From positions 62,001 through 126,000 of the forward strand of contig WPIF01000008.1 in NCBI GenBank assembly GCA_009773185.1: a stretch of DNA of 64,000 nt, in the 5' to 3' direction. Position 1 is the stretch's first letter. Each line of letters begins with the position of its first letter. Made by a program: the position numbers and the translations under genes. The notes below the pieces were generated by a model, which did not search any database, was not told where the DNA came from, and saw only the letters and a list, made by a program, of their open reading frames with translations. Below, piece by piece: positions 18,442 through 27,165 of the stretch. The stretch comes from Nitrospirota bacterium (lineage in GTDB: Bacteria > Nitrospirota > Thermodesulfovibrionia > Thermodesulfovibrionales > UBA1546).

Positions 18442-19536
18442 TTGATTTCTATATCTTATACTATTAAGAACATTGTTCTTTTCCCGATTCGGCTGGCTTC
18501 AGCGTTGCTGTGGTTTTTGTGGTCCATGTTTTTTGATTTTGCTGCACTTTATCCTGGTTGTGCGCCAATTTTCTGGGACAATGATCGCTATGTGTTCTAT
18601 TTGAGGAGAAAAGGATTTTTCACATATTGTGTCGTTATGTATGAGTTGCGGTCTCAAGATTATGAAATTGTTTATCAGAGTAAATTTCCTATACAAAAGT
18701 TTCGTTTAAATAATAACGAACTACTATGCGGCTATTATATAAAAGGTGAGATTCGCTATATAATAATCAACGTAAAAGACCGAACAAGCCGGTCTGTATC
18801 AAGTTTTGCAACCGTTGTCCGCAATTGTTATGCACTTTTACCGACAAGTATCGGTGTTATTTCATACCACAAACTTTGTGCTAACGCGGTGTGCCATCGA
18901 CAAATTATCATGACTACCAATTCCGGCCAGGAAGTATTAGAAAACTATATTGAGGATGAGATGCTTCGTTCACCTTCTTTCTCTAATGACGAACGTTTCT
19001 TTTCTTATTCGACAGTAAAGGGTATTTATATCGGTATTGTGTCAACTAAAAAACAACTGTTCTTTCCAGAGGGGGAGTCCTTTGTTTATAACTGGGATAA
19101 CAATGGGAACATGCTGGCTTACAGTATAAAAAATGGTAATTTTTTAGTGCTAAATCCATCGGATTCTCAACGAAAGGAAATTAAACTGCCGAATGAATTT
19201 GCAAATCAGCGGGTTTTTGTTGCTGCAATATCACCGAAGGGCAATCTTATTGCTTATAGCATGGAGAAGAATATTCGGGGTAGTGCAAAAGATATTTTTC
19301 TAGTGTTGCAATCAGCCTCCTCAAATCATTATAAAGTGCTTGCAAAAAAAGCCCGTATTTTCGACATTAAATGGTCAGAGAATGAAAAATACCTATCTAT
19401 TGCAGGCGTGGATAAACGTGATCTATTTGATATCAGCTATGGATACAAGATGAGAAATGCCACAAATCATGATAAAGAGATTATTGACATTGACGGAAAC
19501 ATAATTATGCAATCATCTAAGGTTAGACTATCGTGA
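18442..19536 (+). CDS. Hypothetical beta-propeller-like protein
   Basis: About 364 residues of unknown family. An N-terminal hydrophobic segment (FPIRLASALLWFLWSMFF) suggests a membrane anchor or signal. The rest has WD40/TolB-like blade patterns: VYNWDNNGNMLAYSIKNG, FVAAISPKGNLIAYSMEKN, and IFDIKWSENEKYLSIAGVD. The start is uncertain. The frame stays open up to TTG 18409 inside the RAYT end, but TTG 18442 lies past the repeat and is more plausible. The original 5' end could also have been lost when the repeat moved in. The AT-rich sequence contrasts with the ilv genes. Confidence 0.6.
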   Translation: MISISYTIKNIVLFPIRLASALLWFLWSMFFDFAALYPGCAPIFWDNDRYVFYLRRKGFFTYCVVMYELRSQDYEIVYQSKFPIQKFRLNNNELLCGYYIKGEIRYIIINVKDRTSRSVSSFATVVRNCYALLPTSIGVISYHKLCANAVCHRQIIMTTNSGQEVLENYIEDEMLRSPSFSNDERFFSYSTVKGIYIGIVSTKKQLFFPEGESFVYNWDNNGNMLAYSIKNGNFLVLNPSDSQRKEIKLPNEFANQRVFVAAISPKGNLIAYSMEKNIRGSAKDIFLVLQSASSNHYKVLAKKARIFDIKWSENEKYLSIAGVDKRDLFDISYGYKMRNATNHDKEIIDIDGNIIMQSSKVRLS

Positions 19537-19575
19537 AGTCATTTTATACAGGTAAAAAAGAGCAGACTGATTTAT

Positions 19576-20334
19576 ATGTTGTCCACAATGATTACAAATA
19601 AATTGCTTAAAATAGGATTTTTAACGCCTTTACTAGTTATTGTTATCAATACAGTAGCTTTTTGTAATGGCGATCAACAGGATAAATTGTGGTATAAGCA
19701 TGCAGCAGAATATATTAAAGCTGATGAAATAATGATTCAAAATGCAATTGAAAAAAAAGAAACTTTTCTTGAAGATTATGACTTGAGAGATGTGGCAACG
19801 TTAAAGCTAATTAACGCGCCTTCACCAACAATATCTGTATTGGAAAAACTATTGAAATCTAAGAATGCTCAGGATAGAAAGGTTGCACTTGTTAATATAA
19901 TGGTAAGGAATATTTATTCTGAGAATTTATTCAAAACAATTTTAGGGGGATACGATACTAATGATGATTTCTTCATCAGGTTCTATAGATATAGATGTTT
20001 TAAGTTTTTGGGCAAAGATAAGATCAGGCACTTCGAAGATAAGTTTCTTATTCTTTTGTCTTTAGAAAATAATGGTTCAATTATAATAAGCGCAATGCCG
20101 ACTTTAATAGAGATAGAGCCTTCAAAAGTAATTCCCTTTTTTGTTCAATATTTTAAAAGTAGCGATAGGGGACTCAGGTTAGCATCGTATGTTTATTTAA
20201 AGAGAATGGGAGAAGGATATTTAAATGACGTCAAGAGCATTTTGGAAAAAGAAAATGCAGTTGAAGCACTAAATTTTATTAAAGAAGCAGAATCAGGGAA
20301 GAAACCAAGCCAGAGGAATGAAAAAGAAAAGTAA
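19576..20334 (+). CDS. Secreted hypothetical protein with HEAT-like helical repeats
   Basis: A 252-residue protein with an N-terminal signal segment (LLKIGFLTPLLVIVINTVAF). The mature part is helical with spaced repeats such as SVLEKLLKSKNAQDRKVALV and GLRLASYVYLKRMG, which recall HEAT or PBS-lyase repeats. AT-rich composition matches the other island genes. It overlaps the next gene by 17 bp. No family is recognised; a role as a second immunity or accessory factor in the RHS island is only a possibility. Confidence 0.65.
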   Translation: MLSTMITNKLLKIGFLTPLLVIVINTVAFCNGDQQDKLWYKHAAEYIKADEIMIQNAIEKKETFLEDYDLRDVATLKLINAPSPTISVLEKLLKSKNAQDRKVALVNIMVRNIYSENLFKTILGGYDTNDDFFIRFYRYRCFKFLGKDKIRHFEDKFLILLSLENNGSIIISAMPTLIEIEPSKVIPFFVQYFKSSDRGLRLASYVYLKRMGEGYLNDVKSILEKENAVEALNFIKEAESGKKPSQRNEKEK

Positions 20335-20596
20335 AAAAGGACAGCTTGATCAACTGAGGGAAATGGCAGATACAATGCAACAAGCAATATTTTTTAGCGT
20401 AGTTATTATTCTTGGCAGTGGAGGGGCTCTTTTCCTATCGATCCCAGAAAAAGTTAGAAATAGACTCTCAAATTCAAAGAGTATTCATATCAGATTAATT
20501 GGCGTCTTAATGATCATGATTGCTATTGCAATAGTTATTCAACAGATGACGATAAGCTCATTAATTCACATAATTAGTGGTCTAAAAAATAAATGA
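20318..20596 (+). CDS. Small two-helix membrane protein
   Basis: A 92-residue protein with a basic N terminus (KKKSKKG) and two hydrophobic stretches (IFFSVVIILGSGGALFL and IRLIGVLMIMIAIAIVI). It overlaps the preceding secreted protein gene, so the two are probably co-translated. Function unknown. Confidence 0.6.
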   Translation: MKKKSKKGQLDQLREMADTMQQAIFFSVVIILGSGGALFLSIPEKVRNRLSNSKSIHIRLIGVLMIMIAIAIVIQQMTISSLIHIISGLKNK

Positions 20597-20637
20597 TGCG
20601 GAATAGAAAGATGAAACAATTACAGAGAATCTTACTA

Positions 20638-20769
20638 ATGCGGAGGCTATGTGCCTATCTGCTGGTTTTGAAATATATTCAATTAACCTCAGACAGAAGG
20701 CATCAATACGAATATGACAATAACGGCAATTTGGTAAAAAAAGAACAAAAAAGGGGACAGGCTGATTAA
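20638..20769 (+). pseudogene. RHS/YD-repeat remnant joined to a RAYT repeat
   Basis: A 43-codon frame whose second half reads QLTSDRRHQYEYDNNGNLVKK. It is clearly homologous to QLTNDRKNQYEYDANGNLVKK in the RHS protein (DNA near 16140-16200). The homology ends where the RAYT repeat (20744-20763) begins, and the frame then runs to a stop. It is a leftover of a second or older RHS gene copy, cut at the repeat. Not expected to be functional. Confidence 0.75.
20744..20763. repeat. RAYT-family repeat, solitary copy
   Basis: Twenty bases identical to the left repeat of the RAYT unit (17659 onward), in the same orientation, right after an RHS gene fragment. Confidence 0.85.
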
Positions 20770-20810
20770 ATGAGTAGAAAGAATAGGGACAGCGATTGTT
20801 AAAAAATAAT

Positions 20811-20839
20811 TTGATGAGATGAACGAGATGATATATAAT
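20811..20839 (+). promoter_or_regulatory. Candidate promoter of ilvN and the gsp genes
   Basis: TTGATG (20811-20816), a 17-base spacer and a perfect TATAAT (20834-20839) lie 60 bases before the ilvN start. A dedicated promoter here makes sense because ilvN has been separated from ilvB by the island. Confidence 0.6.
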
Positions 20840-20898
20840 ACAAAAGGCAAAATTATGGAATTTATTGTGAATAGTTAATTTAAACTTAGAGGAGCGAT

Positions 20899-21387
20899 AT
20901 GAGACATACAATCTCTGTTTTGGTTGAGAACAAATTCGGAGTGCTTTCGAGGATATCAGGACTCTTCAGCGGAAGAGGGTATAACATTGAGAGCCTCTCT
21001 GTAGGGGAAACCATTGACCCGCAGATATCCATTATGACGATAGTGACAACCGGAGATGACTGGGTCATAGAGCAGATTACGAAACAGCTTAATAAGCTTA
21101 TTGACGTCATAAAAGTCACTGACATGACAGAGCTTGACCATGTTGAGCGCGAGATGGTTTTATTGAAGGTTTCGCCAAAGCAGGAGAATAAGGCAGAGGT
21201 GCTTAATCTTACAGAGATATTCAGGGGCAGGATAGTTGATTCAAGCCAGAAGACATACACCATTGAAATTACTGGCAATGAAAAGAAAATAGAGGCCTTT
21301 GTTGAGCTTATGAGGCCTATGGGCATAAAAGAGTTTGTAAGAACCGGAAAAGTTGCCATCACGAGAGAGGGTGTAAAAAAGAAATAA
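20899..21387 (+). CDS. ilvN: Acetolactate synthase small (regulatory) subunit
   Basis: A 162-residue regulatory subunit. It has an N-terminal ACT domain ([31 protein letters not shown]) and the conserved C-terminal domain ([19 protein letters not shown]). The ACT domain binds valine to inhibit the large subunit. The start ATG at 20899 has AGAGGAG upstream. It is separated from ilvB by the HEPN-MNT/RHS/RAYT island, and gspK begins 2 bases after its stop codon. Confidence 0.96.
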   Translation: MRHTISVLVENKFGVLSRISGLFSGRGYNIESLSVGETIDPQISIMTIVTTGDDWVIEQITKQLNKLIDVIKVTDMTELDHVEREMVLLKVSPKQENKAEVLNLTEIFRGRIVDSSQKTYTIEITGNEKKIEAFVELMRPMGIKEFVRTGKVAITREGVKKK

Positions 21388-21389
21388 AA

Positions 21390-22346
21390 GTGAAATCCTT
21401 TTTCAGTATTGCCCCGCACAACTCCGGCATTGCCTTGCTGATGACCTTGTGGGTTCTTGTTATGTTGAGCGTTATAGCAATGAGTTTTTCGTTTTCAACC
21501 AGATGGGGCAATGCAAGCACGAGAAATTTCAAGGAAGAAACAAAGGCATATTATCTTGCCATGTCAGGGTATCAGGAGGCGGTGGGCTATCTGTTGTCGG
21601 ACAAGGATAACATGGTTGACTATATTGATGCCGACGGCAACCTGTATATTGATAAGGATACAAAGCCTGTAACCGGCAAGCGGGCAACAGATGAGGCAGA
21701 GCTTGAAATAAAGATAACGGATGAGGGCTCGAAAGTAAATATAAATTTTGCCGACGGGCCGAGGCTTAAAAAGGTCCTTGACTATGCCGGGATGCCGCCT
21801 GATTCACAGCAGGAAATCGTAGATTGTATAATGGATTGGAGAGATGCTGATAAGGACCATCATCTTTCAGGGGCAGAGGATGATTATTATGAATCCCTTG
21901 ACCCTCCGTATAAGGCTAAAAACCGCAACCTTGACAGCGTAGAGGAACTTTTGCTTGTGAAAGGATTCAAGCCGGAGTATCTTTACGGGTCTAAAGATAT
22001 CAGGCCGATGTATGACCTGATTACAACCTCAGGAGATGGCAGCATTAATATAAATACTGTTTCCAGAGACGTTCTGGAGATGATGGGTACAGGCAGTGAT
22101 GTAATTGACGCGATATTTAAGCAGAGGACAAGAGAGATTGGAGGCGCCAGACAGATACCTGTAAACCTTGCCCCGGGCCTTTACCGGACCGTATCCTATG
22201 ACTTCAGGATAGAGATAACAGCAGCCATGAAGGGAAACAGGCAGGCAGTTAAAATAACGTCCATAGTGAGAAGGGTCCCTGCGCTTAAGGGATTCGACAT
22301 GCAGACTGTTTACTGGAGGGAGAAGATTGAGAATCGCAGGGGTTAA
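21390..22346 (+). CDS. gspK: Type II secretion minor pseudopilin GspK
   Basis: A 318-residue protein with a type IV pilin-like N terminus (SGIALLMTLWVLVMLSVIAM). It then shows the GspK pattern: KAYYLAMSGYQEAVGYLL, VNINFADGPRLKKVL, IVDCIMDWRDADKDH with calcium-type aspartates, and SVEELLLVKG. GspK caps the pseudopilus tip. The start is GTG, 2 bases after the ilvN stop. It overlaps gspL by 20 bp. Confidence 0.9.
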   Translation: MKSFFSIAPHNSGIALLMTLWVLVMLSVIAMSFSFSTRWGNASTRNFKEETKAYYLAMSGYQEAVGYLLSDKDNMVDYIDADGNLYIDKDTKPVTGKRATDEAELEIKITDEGSKVNINFADGPRLKKVLDYAGMPPDSQQEIVDCIMDWRDADKDHHLSGAEDDYYESLDPPYKAKNRNLDSVEELLLVKGFKPEYLYGSKDIRPMYDLITTSGDGSININTVSRDVLEMMGTGSDVIDAIFKQRTREIGGARQIPVNLAPGLYRTVSYDFRIEITAAMKGNRQAVKITSIVRRVPALKGFDMQTVYWREKIENRRG

Positions 22347-23586
22347 TTTAGAAGATTCTTTTTTAAGCGTCTCTATTGTTGACAAAAAAATAGGAATCAT
22401 AAAACCTCTTAAATCAGAGGATATAAAGCTGCCCCTGCCAGGGCAGGAGAGGACATCAGCCTTTAAAGAGGCCTTCCGCAGATTAAAGGAAGACTATAAG
22501 GCTGACAGCCTGGTTATTGGATTAAATTTCAGCAGTTTTTCCCATAATTTTATTGATATGCCTTCCTTGTCAAAGGCTGACATGAAAAATGCCATCCTGT
22601 ATGAATTGGAAAAATACCTGCCGCTGCCGCCTGAGGAGTATATCTATGATTTCGCGGTTATCTCAAAAATACAAAACAGGATGCGAACGCTTGTCCTGTC
22701 AATACGAAAGGACAAGCTTAACGGATTATTTGACGCTGCCAGGGATTCCGGATTAGAGCTTGCGGGCGTAAGGTGTTCCTTCATGGAGGGCCTGAATGAA
22801 TTTATTGCATCAGGCAAAGGCAAAGATGCAGTTTTTATATATACAGCTGAGGATGCATATTGCCTTGCAGCGCTGAAGGAGCAGATGCCTGTTCTGTTTA
22901 AGGCTGTCCCGAAGGGAAAGGACGCCGCGTCTGAACTTGAAAGCCTTGCCGCATCTATTGGCGGGGACATATATATTTCCGGACATCCGGCTACTGATGT
23001 GTTAAATAAGCTGAATGCAAAGACCTTTGCCCTGTCTCCGGCAAATGCAATTGCCCTCTCTGCCCTGAAAAAGTCAAAGGTTGAAATGAATTTTATGCCG
23101 GCAGGTCTTCTGTCTGTAAAGAAAGACTATTATCCTTATGCAATAGGCGCAATGACAGCGTTGGCAGTTGCGATATTCTTTTTCACTGAAATATATTCTT
23201 ATTACAAGGATTATTCCGCATTGAGCAATACCGAAAAGAAAATAGAACAGATTAAAAACAGGGCGTCAGGCCCGCTTGAGACAAGGAAAAAGATGGAAAC
23301 CATTTATGAAAAGCGAAGGTTGCTGCATGAATTCCAGGGGAAAAGAAATCTTAATATAAGAGTGCTGACTGAATTGAGCAGGGTCTTGCCGAAAGATGTG
23401 TGGCTCACCGGCATGTCTGTTGATGAAAAGGGCAAGGTAGATATGGAAGGGTTTGCAAAAAGAGCTGCAGGCATTATAGAGCCTCTCAGCAAATCGAAAC
23501 TTTTCAGAAAAGTTGAGTTTGTATCGCCGATCCTGCCACAGGACGGCCAGGAAAAGTTTTCGATAAGGCTGGAGATTGCAGGGTGA
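22327..23586 (+). CDS. gspL: GspL-like assembly protein (PilM-PilN type)
   Basis: A 419-residue protein with an N-terminal actin-like PilM/GspL cytoplasmic domain (IAGVNLEDSFLSVSIVD, then ILYELEKYLPLPPEEYIYDF). A single membrane span follows near residue 275 (AIGAMTALAVAIFFF). The C-terminal part is PilN-like (LTELSRVLPKDVWLTGMSVD). In secretion systems this protein recruits the GspE ATPase to the inner-membrane platform. The start TTG at 22327 follows GGAGGGAGAAG. It overlaps its neighbours at both ends. Confidence 0.85.
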   Translation: MRIAGVNLEDSFLSVSIVDKKIGIIKPLKSEDIKLPLPGQERTSAFKEAFRRLKEDYKADSLVIGLNFSSFSHNFIDMPSLSKADMKNAILYELEKYLPLPPEEYIYDFAVISKIQNRMRTLVLSIRKDKLNGLFDAARDSGLELAGVRCSFMEGLNEFIASGKGKDAVFIYTAEDAYCLAALKEQMPVLFKAVPKGKDAASELESLAASIGGDIYISGHPATDVLNKLNAKTFALSPANAIALSALKKSKVEMNFMPAGLLSVKKDYYPYAIGAMTALAVAIFFFTEIYSYYKDYSALSNTEKKIEQIKNRASGPLETRKKMETIYEKRRLLHEFQGKRNLNIRVLTELSRVLPKDVWLTGMSVDEKGKVDMEGFAKRAAGIIEPLSKSKLFRKVEFVSPILPQDGQEKFSIRLEIAG

Positions 23587-24113
23587 AAAAATCAGTTATT
23601 GTATCGGCTATTATAATGGCAATAATTGCCGTGCATGTTTTTTTTGTAATGCCGCTTGCAGGAAAAAGAGCTGAAATGAAAGAGTTGCTCCAGGTAAAAT
23701 ACGCTTCGCTCCGGAAATACGAGACATTTCTTAAAAGTACAGGGAACGCAGAAACTGAGCTTGATGCTGCAGTAAAGGAAGTCGAGGCCCTGGAGGCAAA
23801 TGCTTTTCAGGATAAAAACGAGTCCCTTGCCTTTGCAAAAATGCAGGGCTATGTGCAGGACATGGCTGAAAAATCAGGGATTAAAATACTCTCAATTAAG
23901 CCTTTGTCTGTGGTAAAGTATAAACACTATGCTGACCTCCCGATTCAGCTCGAAGCCAGCGGAGGAATAATCCAGCTTGGTGAGTTTTTGAAGCAGACAG
24001 ACGCAAGCAAGCAGCTTATCAGGATAGACAGGTTAAGCATAGGCGTGATGAATATACAGACGCCCGGAGAATTGAAAATAAGGATTCAGGTTTCAGGGCT
24101 GATGAAGGTATGA
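23583..24113 (+). CDS. gspM: GspM/PilO-like platform protein
   Basis: A 176-residue bitopic protein: one N-terminal membrane span (VIVSAIIMAIIAVHVFFVMPL), a coiled coil (about residues 30-80) and a ferredoxin-like periplasmic domain (SGIKILSIKPLSVVKY, LPIQLEASGGIIQLGEFLKQ) as in PilO/GspM. It partners GspL in the inner-membrane platform. It overlaps genes on both sides by 4 bp. Confidence 0.8.
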   Translation: MKKSVIVSAIIMAIIAVHVFFVMPLAGKRAEMKELLQVKYASLRKYETFLKSTGNAETELDAAVKEVEALEANAFQDKNESLAFAKMQGYVQDMAEKSGIKILSIKPLSVVKYKHYADLPIQLEASGGIIQLGEFLKQTDASKQLIRIDRLSIGVMNIQTPGELKIRIQVSGLMKV

Positions 24114-24604
24114 TAATACGGTGGGTTATAATAGTATTTTTGTGTCTTGCTGTTTTAGTTTTATCTGTTGATATGTATAAAGAGGCAATAATATACAATC
24201 CCCTGGAGAGTGTTGAGATTAGCGGCAGGGAGGCTGCAAATAACGGCAAAAAAGCATTGCAGGTTTTTGAGGCGGCATGGGGCAGGGAAATAGTGGATAA
24301 CAATTTATTCAGTTCCACCAGAAGCCCTGTACAGCCGAAACCCCAGCAGCCCCAGGGCAAGGCTGCAGAACCGCCCAAAAGGCCGGATATGAATCTTAAG
24401 GGGATTATCCTGGACCAGTTCGGAGAATATGTTGCCTATATAGAGAAAGACAAGGCCAAGGCTGTTGCTGCAAGAAAAGGCGACAGGCTCGATGATGTGG
24501 ATGTCCTGGATGTTCAGCAGAAGAGTGTCGAGTTGAGATGGAATGAAGAAAATATATTATTGAGCCTTGAGAGAATAAAGACTATAAAAAACCGAGGTAA
24601 ATAG
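24110..24604 (+). CDS. GspC/PilP-like inner-membrane protein
   Basis: A 164-residue protein with an N-terminal membrane span (WVIIVFLCLAVLVLSVDM), a proline-rich linker (PVQPKPQQPQGKAAEPPKRP) and a small beta domain (MNLKGIILDQFGEYVAYIE, ARKGDRLDDVDVLDVQ). The last fits the homology region of GspC/PilP, which docks onto the secretin. Position between gspM and gspD supports this. No PDZ domain is present. Confidence 0.75.
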   Translation: MIIRWVIIVFLCLAVLVLSVDMYKEAIIYNPLESVEISGREAANNGKKALQVFEAAWGREIVDNNLFSSTRSPVQPKPQQPQGKAAEPPKRPDMNLKGIILDQFGEYVAYIEKDKAKAVAARKGDRLDDVDVLDVQQKSVELRWNEENILLSLERIKTIKNRGK

Positions 24605-24607
24605 ACG

Positions 24608-26737
24608 ATGCCCTTGAGAATTATTGCAGCTATTCTGGTTGTTTTCCTGCTTGGCTCATGTGCGCCAAGGCAGGCAACAAAAGAGGAGGCGAAAGAGACA
24701 GGCCTGGCCCTGTTGCCTTCTGAAGATATTAAATTGCCCGAACTTCCGGAGAAACCCCCGGAGGCTAAAGAGACAAAAAAAGTTGAAGGCATCAGGGTTG
24801 AGAAAGAGGCAGAGGAAAAATATGTAATATTGAATTTTGACGGGGCTGATATAGAGACCGTTATATCCACTATCGGAGAGCTTCTTAATATTAACTACAT
24901 AATCGGAGCAGGAGTTTCAGGGAAGGTCACTATCCAGTCTTACAGGAAATTTCCTGTTAAAGACCTTTTCCAGATATTCCAGACCATCCTTGAGGTGAAC
25001 GGGCTTACTGCAGTCAAGGACGGAACGCTTTACAGGATTGTGCCCATAGATACGGCAAAACAGCAGCCTGTGTCTGTTCAGATAGGCAAGGATGTTAAGT
25101 TGCAGCTTGATTCGAGCTTTATAACGCAGATAATACCATTGGAATATGTTAAGGCAAATGATATCGTTAACGTCCTCAGGAACCTGATGCCCCGCGGCAC
25201 TGACCTTACTGTATATGAGCCGACCAATCTTCTGATAGTTACCGCCCCTCCTGCGGGAATTGTCAAATTCATGAAAGTGCTCGAGGCCCTTGACATATCA
25301 TCTGTGGACCGCGAGTCCATAAGGACCTTTGTTTATTATGTTGAGAACGGAGAGGCCAAGAAGCTTGCAGAGATATTGAAAAACCTGTATGCAGAAAAGA
25401 AAGACAGGTCAGCTTCTCCAAGGCTGACTTCTCCGCTTCCGGGCCTGCCCAAAGGCACTGTAACTACTGCTGCGGCAGAAGGACTGCCCGGGGAGGTTGA
25501 AGGCGAGATAACCATTACTGCTTATGAAGATATAAACGGCATTGTTATCAAAACTAATTCCAGGAGTTATCTTGCCATACTTGAGGTTCTGAAAAAACTT
25601 GACGTTCCCGTAAAACAGGTTTTGATAGAGGTGCTGATAGCAGAGGTAACCTTAACTGATAATACAAATCTGGGACTTGAATGGATGTTGAAGACGGGCC
25701 TTCATGCCGAGGGACAGAAACTTACAACGTTAGGCGGATATGAGACGGGTCTTACTGATGCTGTTTTCCCTGGCAGTGTTACCGGCGGCAACACAAGCAT
25801 TGGAACCGCGATTTCGACAGTTCCTACCGGCAACCCTTTTGCCTCTGTCATCAAGACCGAAAAGTTCGGGGCCATACTGACGGCATTTGCAGGAATTGGA
25901 AAACTTAATGTCCTTGCAAGCCCGCACATACTTGCGATGGATAATAAAGAAGCGAATATACAGATAGGCGATGAGGTGCCTATAGCCACGGGGCTGAACC
26001 AGCAACCCTCTACCAGCACTGGCTCGACTACTCTTGTTTCATCAGGACAGATTCAGTATAAAACAGTGGGAACCCTTTTGACTGTGAAGCCTCACATAAC
26101 AGAAAAAAATCGTGTTACTCTCGAAATAACCCAGGAGGTAAGCCAGCTTGGCGCTGAAGTACAGGTTGCGGGACAGAAGTTTCAGGGGTTTAACACAAGA
26201 AAAGCAAAAACCAGTGCTGTTGTTCAAAGCGGGCACACGCTTGTTCTGGGCGGCTTAATAAGGGAATCAAATAGTTATGGGAGGTCAGGAATCCCATGGC
26301 TCAGCAAGATACCAGTAATTGGCTATTTGTTTGGAACAACAAGCGACGCATACAGCAAGACAGAGCTGCTGGTAATGGTGACGCCTCATGTTATAAACAA
26401 TCAGGAGGAGGCAGATGCTGTTACCAGGGAATTTCAGGATAAGGTAAAGACAATCAAAGAGAGGCTTGAAAAAAATAAACCTGAGGATGAGGCATCAAGC
26501 GCTAAACCTGAGGCGTCAAACATAAAAAATATCGTAACAGTTGCAGTTGAAAAGGACACGCCTTTGATAGAGCTTATCGAGGCACATGGCTATGCCCTGA
26601 GGGATGAAGATTTGAATGTTTTTTTAAGCGAGTTTATTGCTTTGAATGAAGACATAAAGAGCATTAAGATGATTCCGAAGGGCAGCACAGTCAAGCTGCC
26701 TTTAACGCATCTTAAAAAAACAAAAAATAAAAGCTGA
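24608..26737 (+). CDS. gspD: Type II secretion secretin GspD
   Basis: A 709-residue outer-membrane secretin. It has a lipoprotein signal (VVFLLGSCAP), then N0/N1-type domains (ILNFDGADIETVISTIGELL; IPLEYVKANDIVNVLRNLMP), then the secretin core with TLVLGGLIRE and the signature GIPWLSKIPVIGYLFGT. Beyond the core is a C-terminal extension (about residues 630-709) resembling a LysM-like or small alpha/beta domain. The lipoprotein anchor suggests the secretin may target without a separate pilotin. The genes for GspE, GspF and the major pseudopilin are not in the window. Confidence 0.93.
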   Translation: MPLRIIAAILVVFLLGSCAPRQATKEEAKETGLALLPSEDIKLPELPEKPPEAKETKKVEGIRVEKEAEEKYVILNFDGADIETVISTIGELLNINYIIGAGVSGKVTIQSYRKFPVKDLFQIFQTILEVNGLTAVKDGTLYRIVPIDTAKQQPVSVQIGKDVKLQLDSSFITQIIPLEYVKANDIVNVLRNLMPRGTDLTVYEPTNLLIVTAPPAGIVKFMKVLEALDISSVDRESIRTFVYYVENGEAKKLAEILKNLYAEKKDRSASPRLTSPLPGLPKGTVTTAAAEGLPGEVEGEITITAYEDINGIVIKTNSRSYLAILEVLKKLDVPVKQVLIEVLIAEVTLTDNTNLGLEWMLKTGLHAEGQKLTTLGGYETGLTDAVFPGSVTGGNTSIGTAISTVPTGNPFASVIKTEKFGAILTAFAGIGKLNVLASPHILAMDNKEANIQIGDEVPIATGLNQQPSTSTGSTTLVSSGQIQYKTVGTLLTVKPHITEKNRVTLEITQEVSQLGAEVQVAGQKFQGFNTRKAKTSAVVQSGHTLVLGGLIRESNSYGRSGIPWLSKIPVIGYLFGTTSDAYSKTELLVMVTPHVINNQEEADAVTREFQDKVKTIKERLEKNKPEDEASSAKPEASNIKNIVTVAVEKDTPLIELIEAHGYALRDEDLNVFLSEFIALNEDIKSIKMIPKGSTVKLPLTHLKKTKNKS

Positions 26738-26772
26738 AATTTACGACTCTATAGAGAAGGGAGGTGAATAAC

Positions 26773-27165
26773 ATGAGTATGCCATTGATGAGACATATAT
26801 CATGGTATTTGATCATTGCAATGTTCATAATCGGAATTACGCCGAAGGCTGATGCAGGCCTTGCGCCGTCAGCGATGATTGCCATGTCGCAGGCAGACAG
26901 GCCTGCTGACCTTGAAAAGATTCAGAAAGTCATTGAGCTGAAGATGGTCAGCGAAAGGCTTGAGAAATTCGGCCTTACTCAGGATGAGATACAGGCCAGG
27001 CTGGGCAATCTCAGCGACCAGCAGATACACAAATTAGCCCTTCAGATAGATGACATAAAGGTCGGAGGCGATGCGCTGGGAGTGATAATCGCATTACTCG
27101 TAATAGCTATACTCGTTGTCGTGCTGCTTCAACTTACCGGCCAGAGAGTTATAGTAACAAAATGA
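26773..27165 (+). CDS. PA2779-family protein
   Basis: A 130-residue protein with an N-terminal signal or membrane segment (WYLIIAMFIIGI), the core LAPSAMIAMSQADRPADLEKI, then LGLTQDEIQARLGNLSD-type helices and a C-terminal membrane span (VIIALLVIAILVVVLL). This is the PA2779 family, which is regularly encoded next to PA2778 peptidases, as here. Start ATG 26773 has GGGAGGTG before it; a GTG at 26764 overlaps that site. Biochemical function is unknown. Confidence 0.82.
   Translation: MSMPLMRHISWYLIIAMFIIGITPKADAGLAPSAMIAMSQADRPADLEKIQKVIELKMVSERLEKFGLTQDEIQARLGNLSDQQIHKLALQIDDIKVGGDALGVIIALLVIAILVVVLLQLTGQRVIVTK

Noticed and set aside
20886-21419. A 177-codon minus-strand ORF opposite ilvN
   Set aside because: It mirrors the ilvN frame; ilvN itself has clear ACT-domain motifs and a ribosome binding site.
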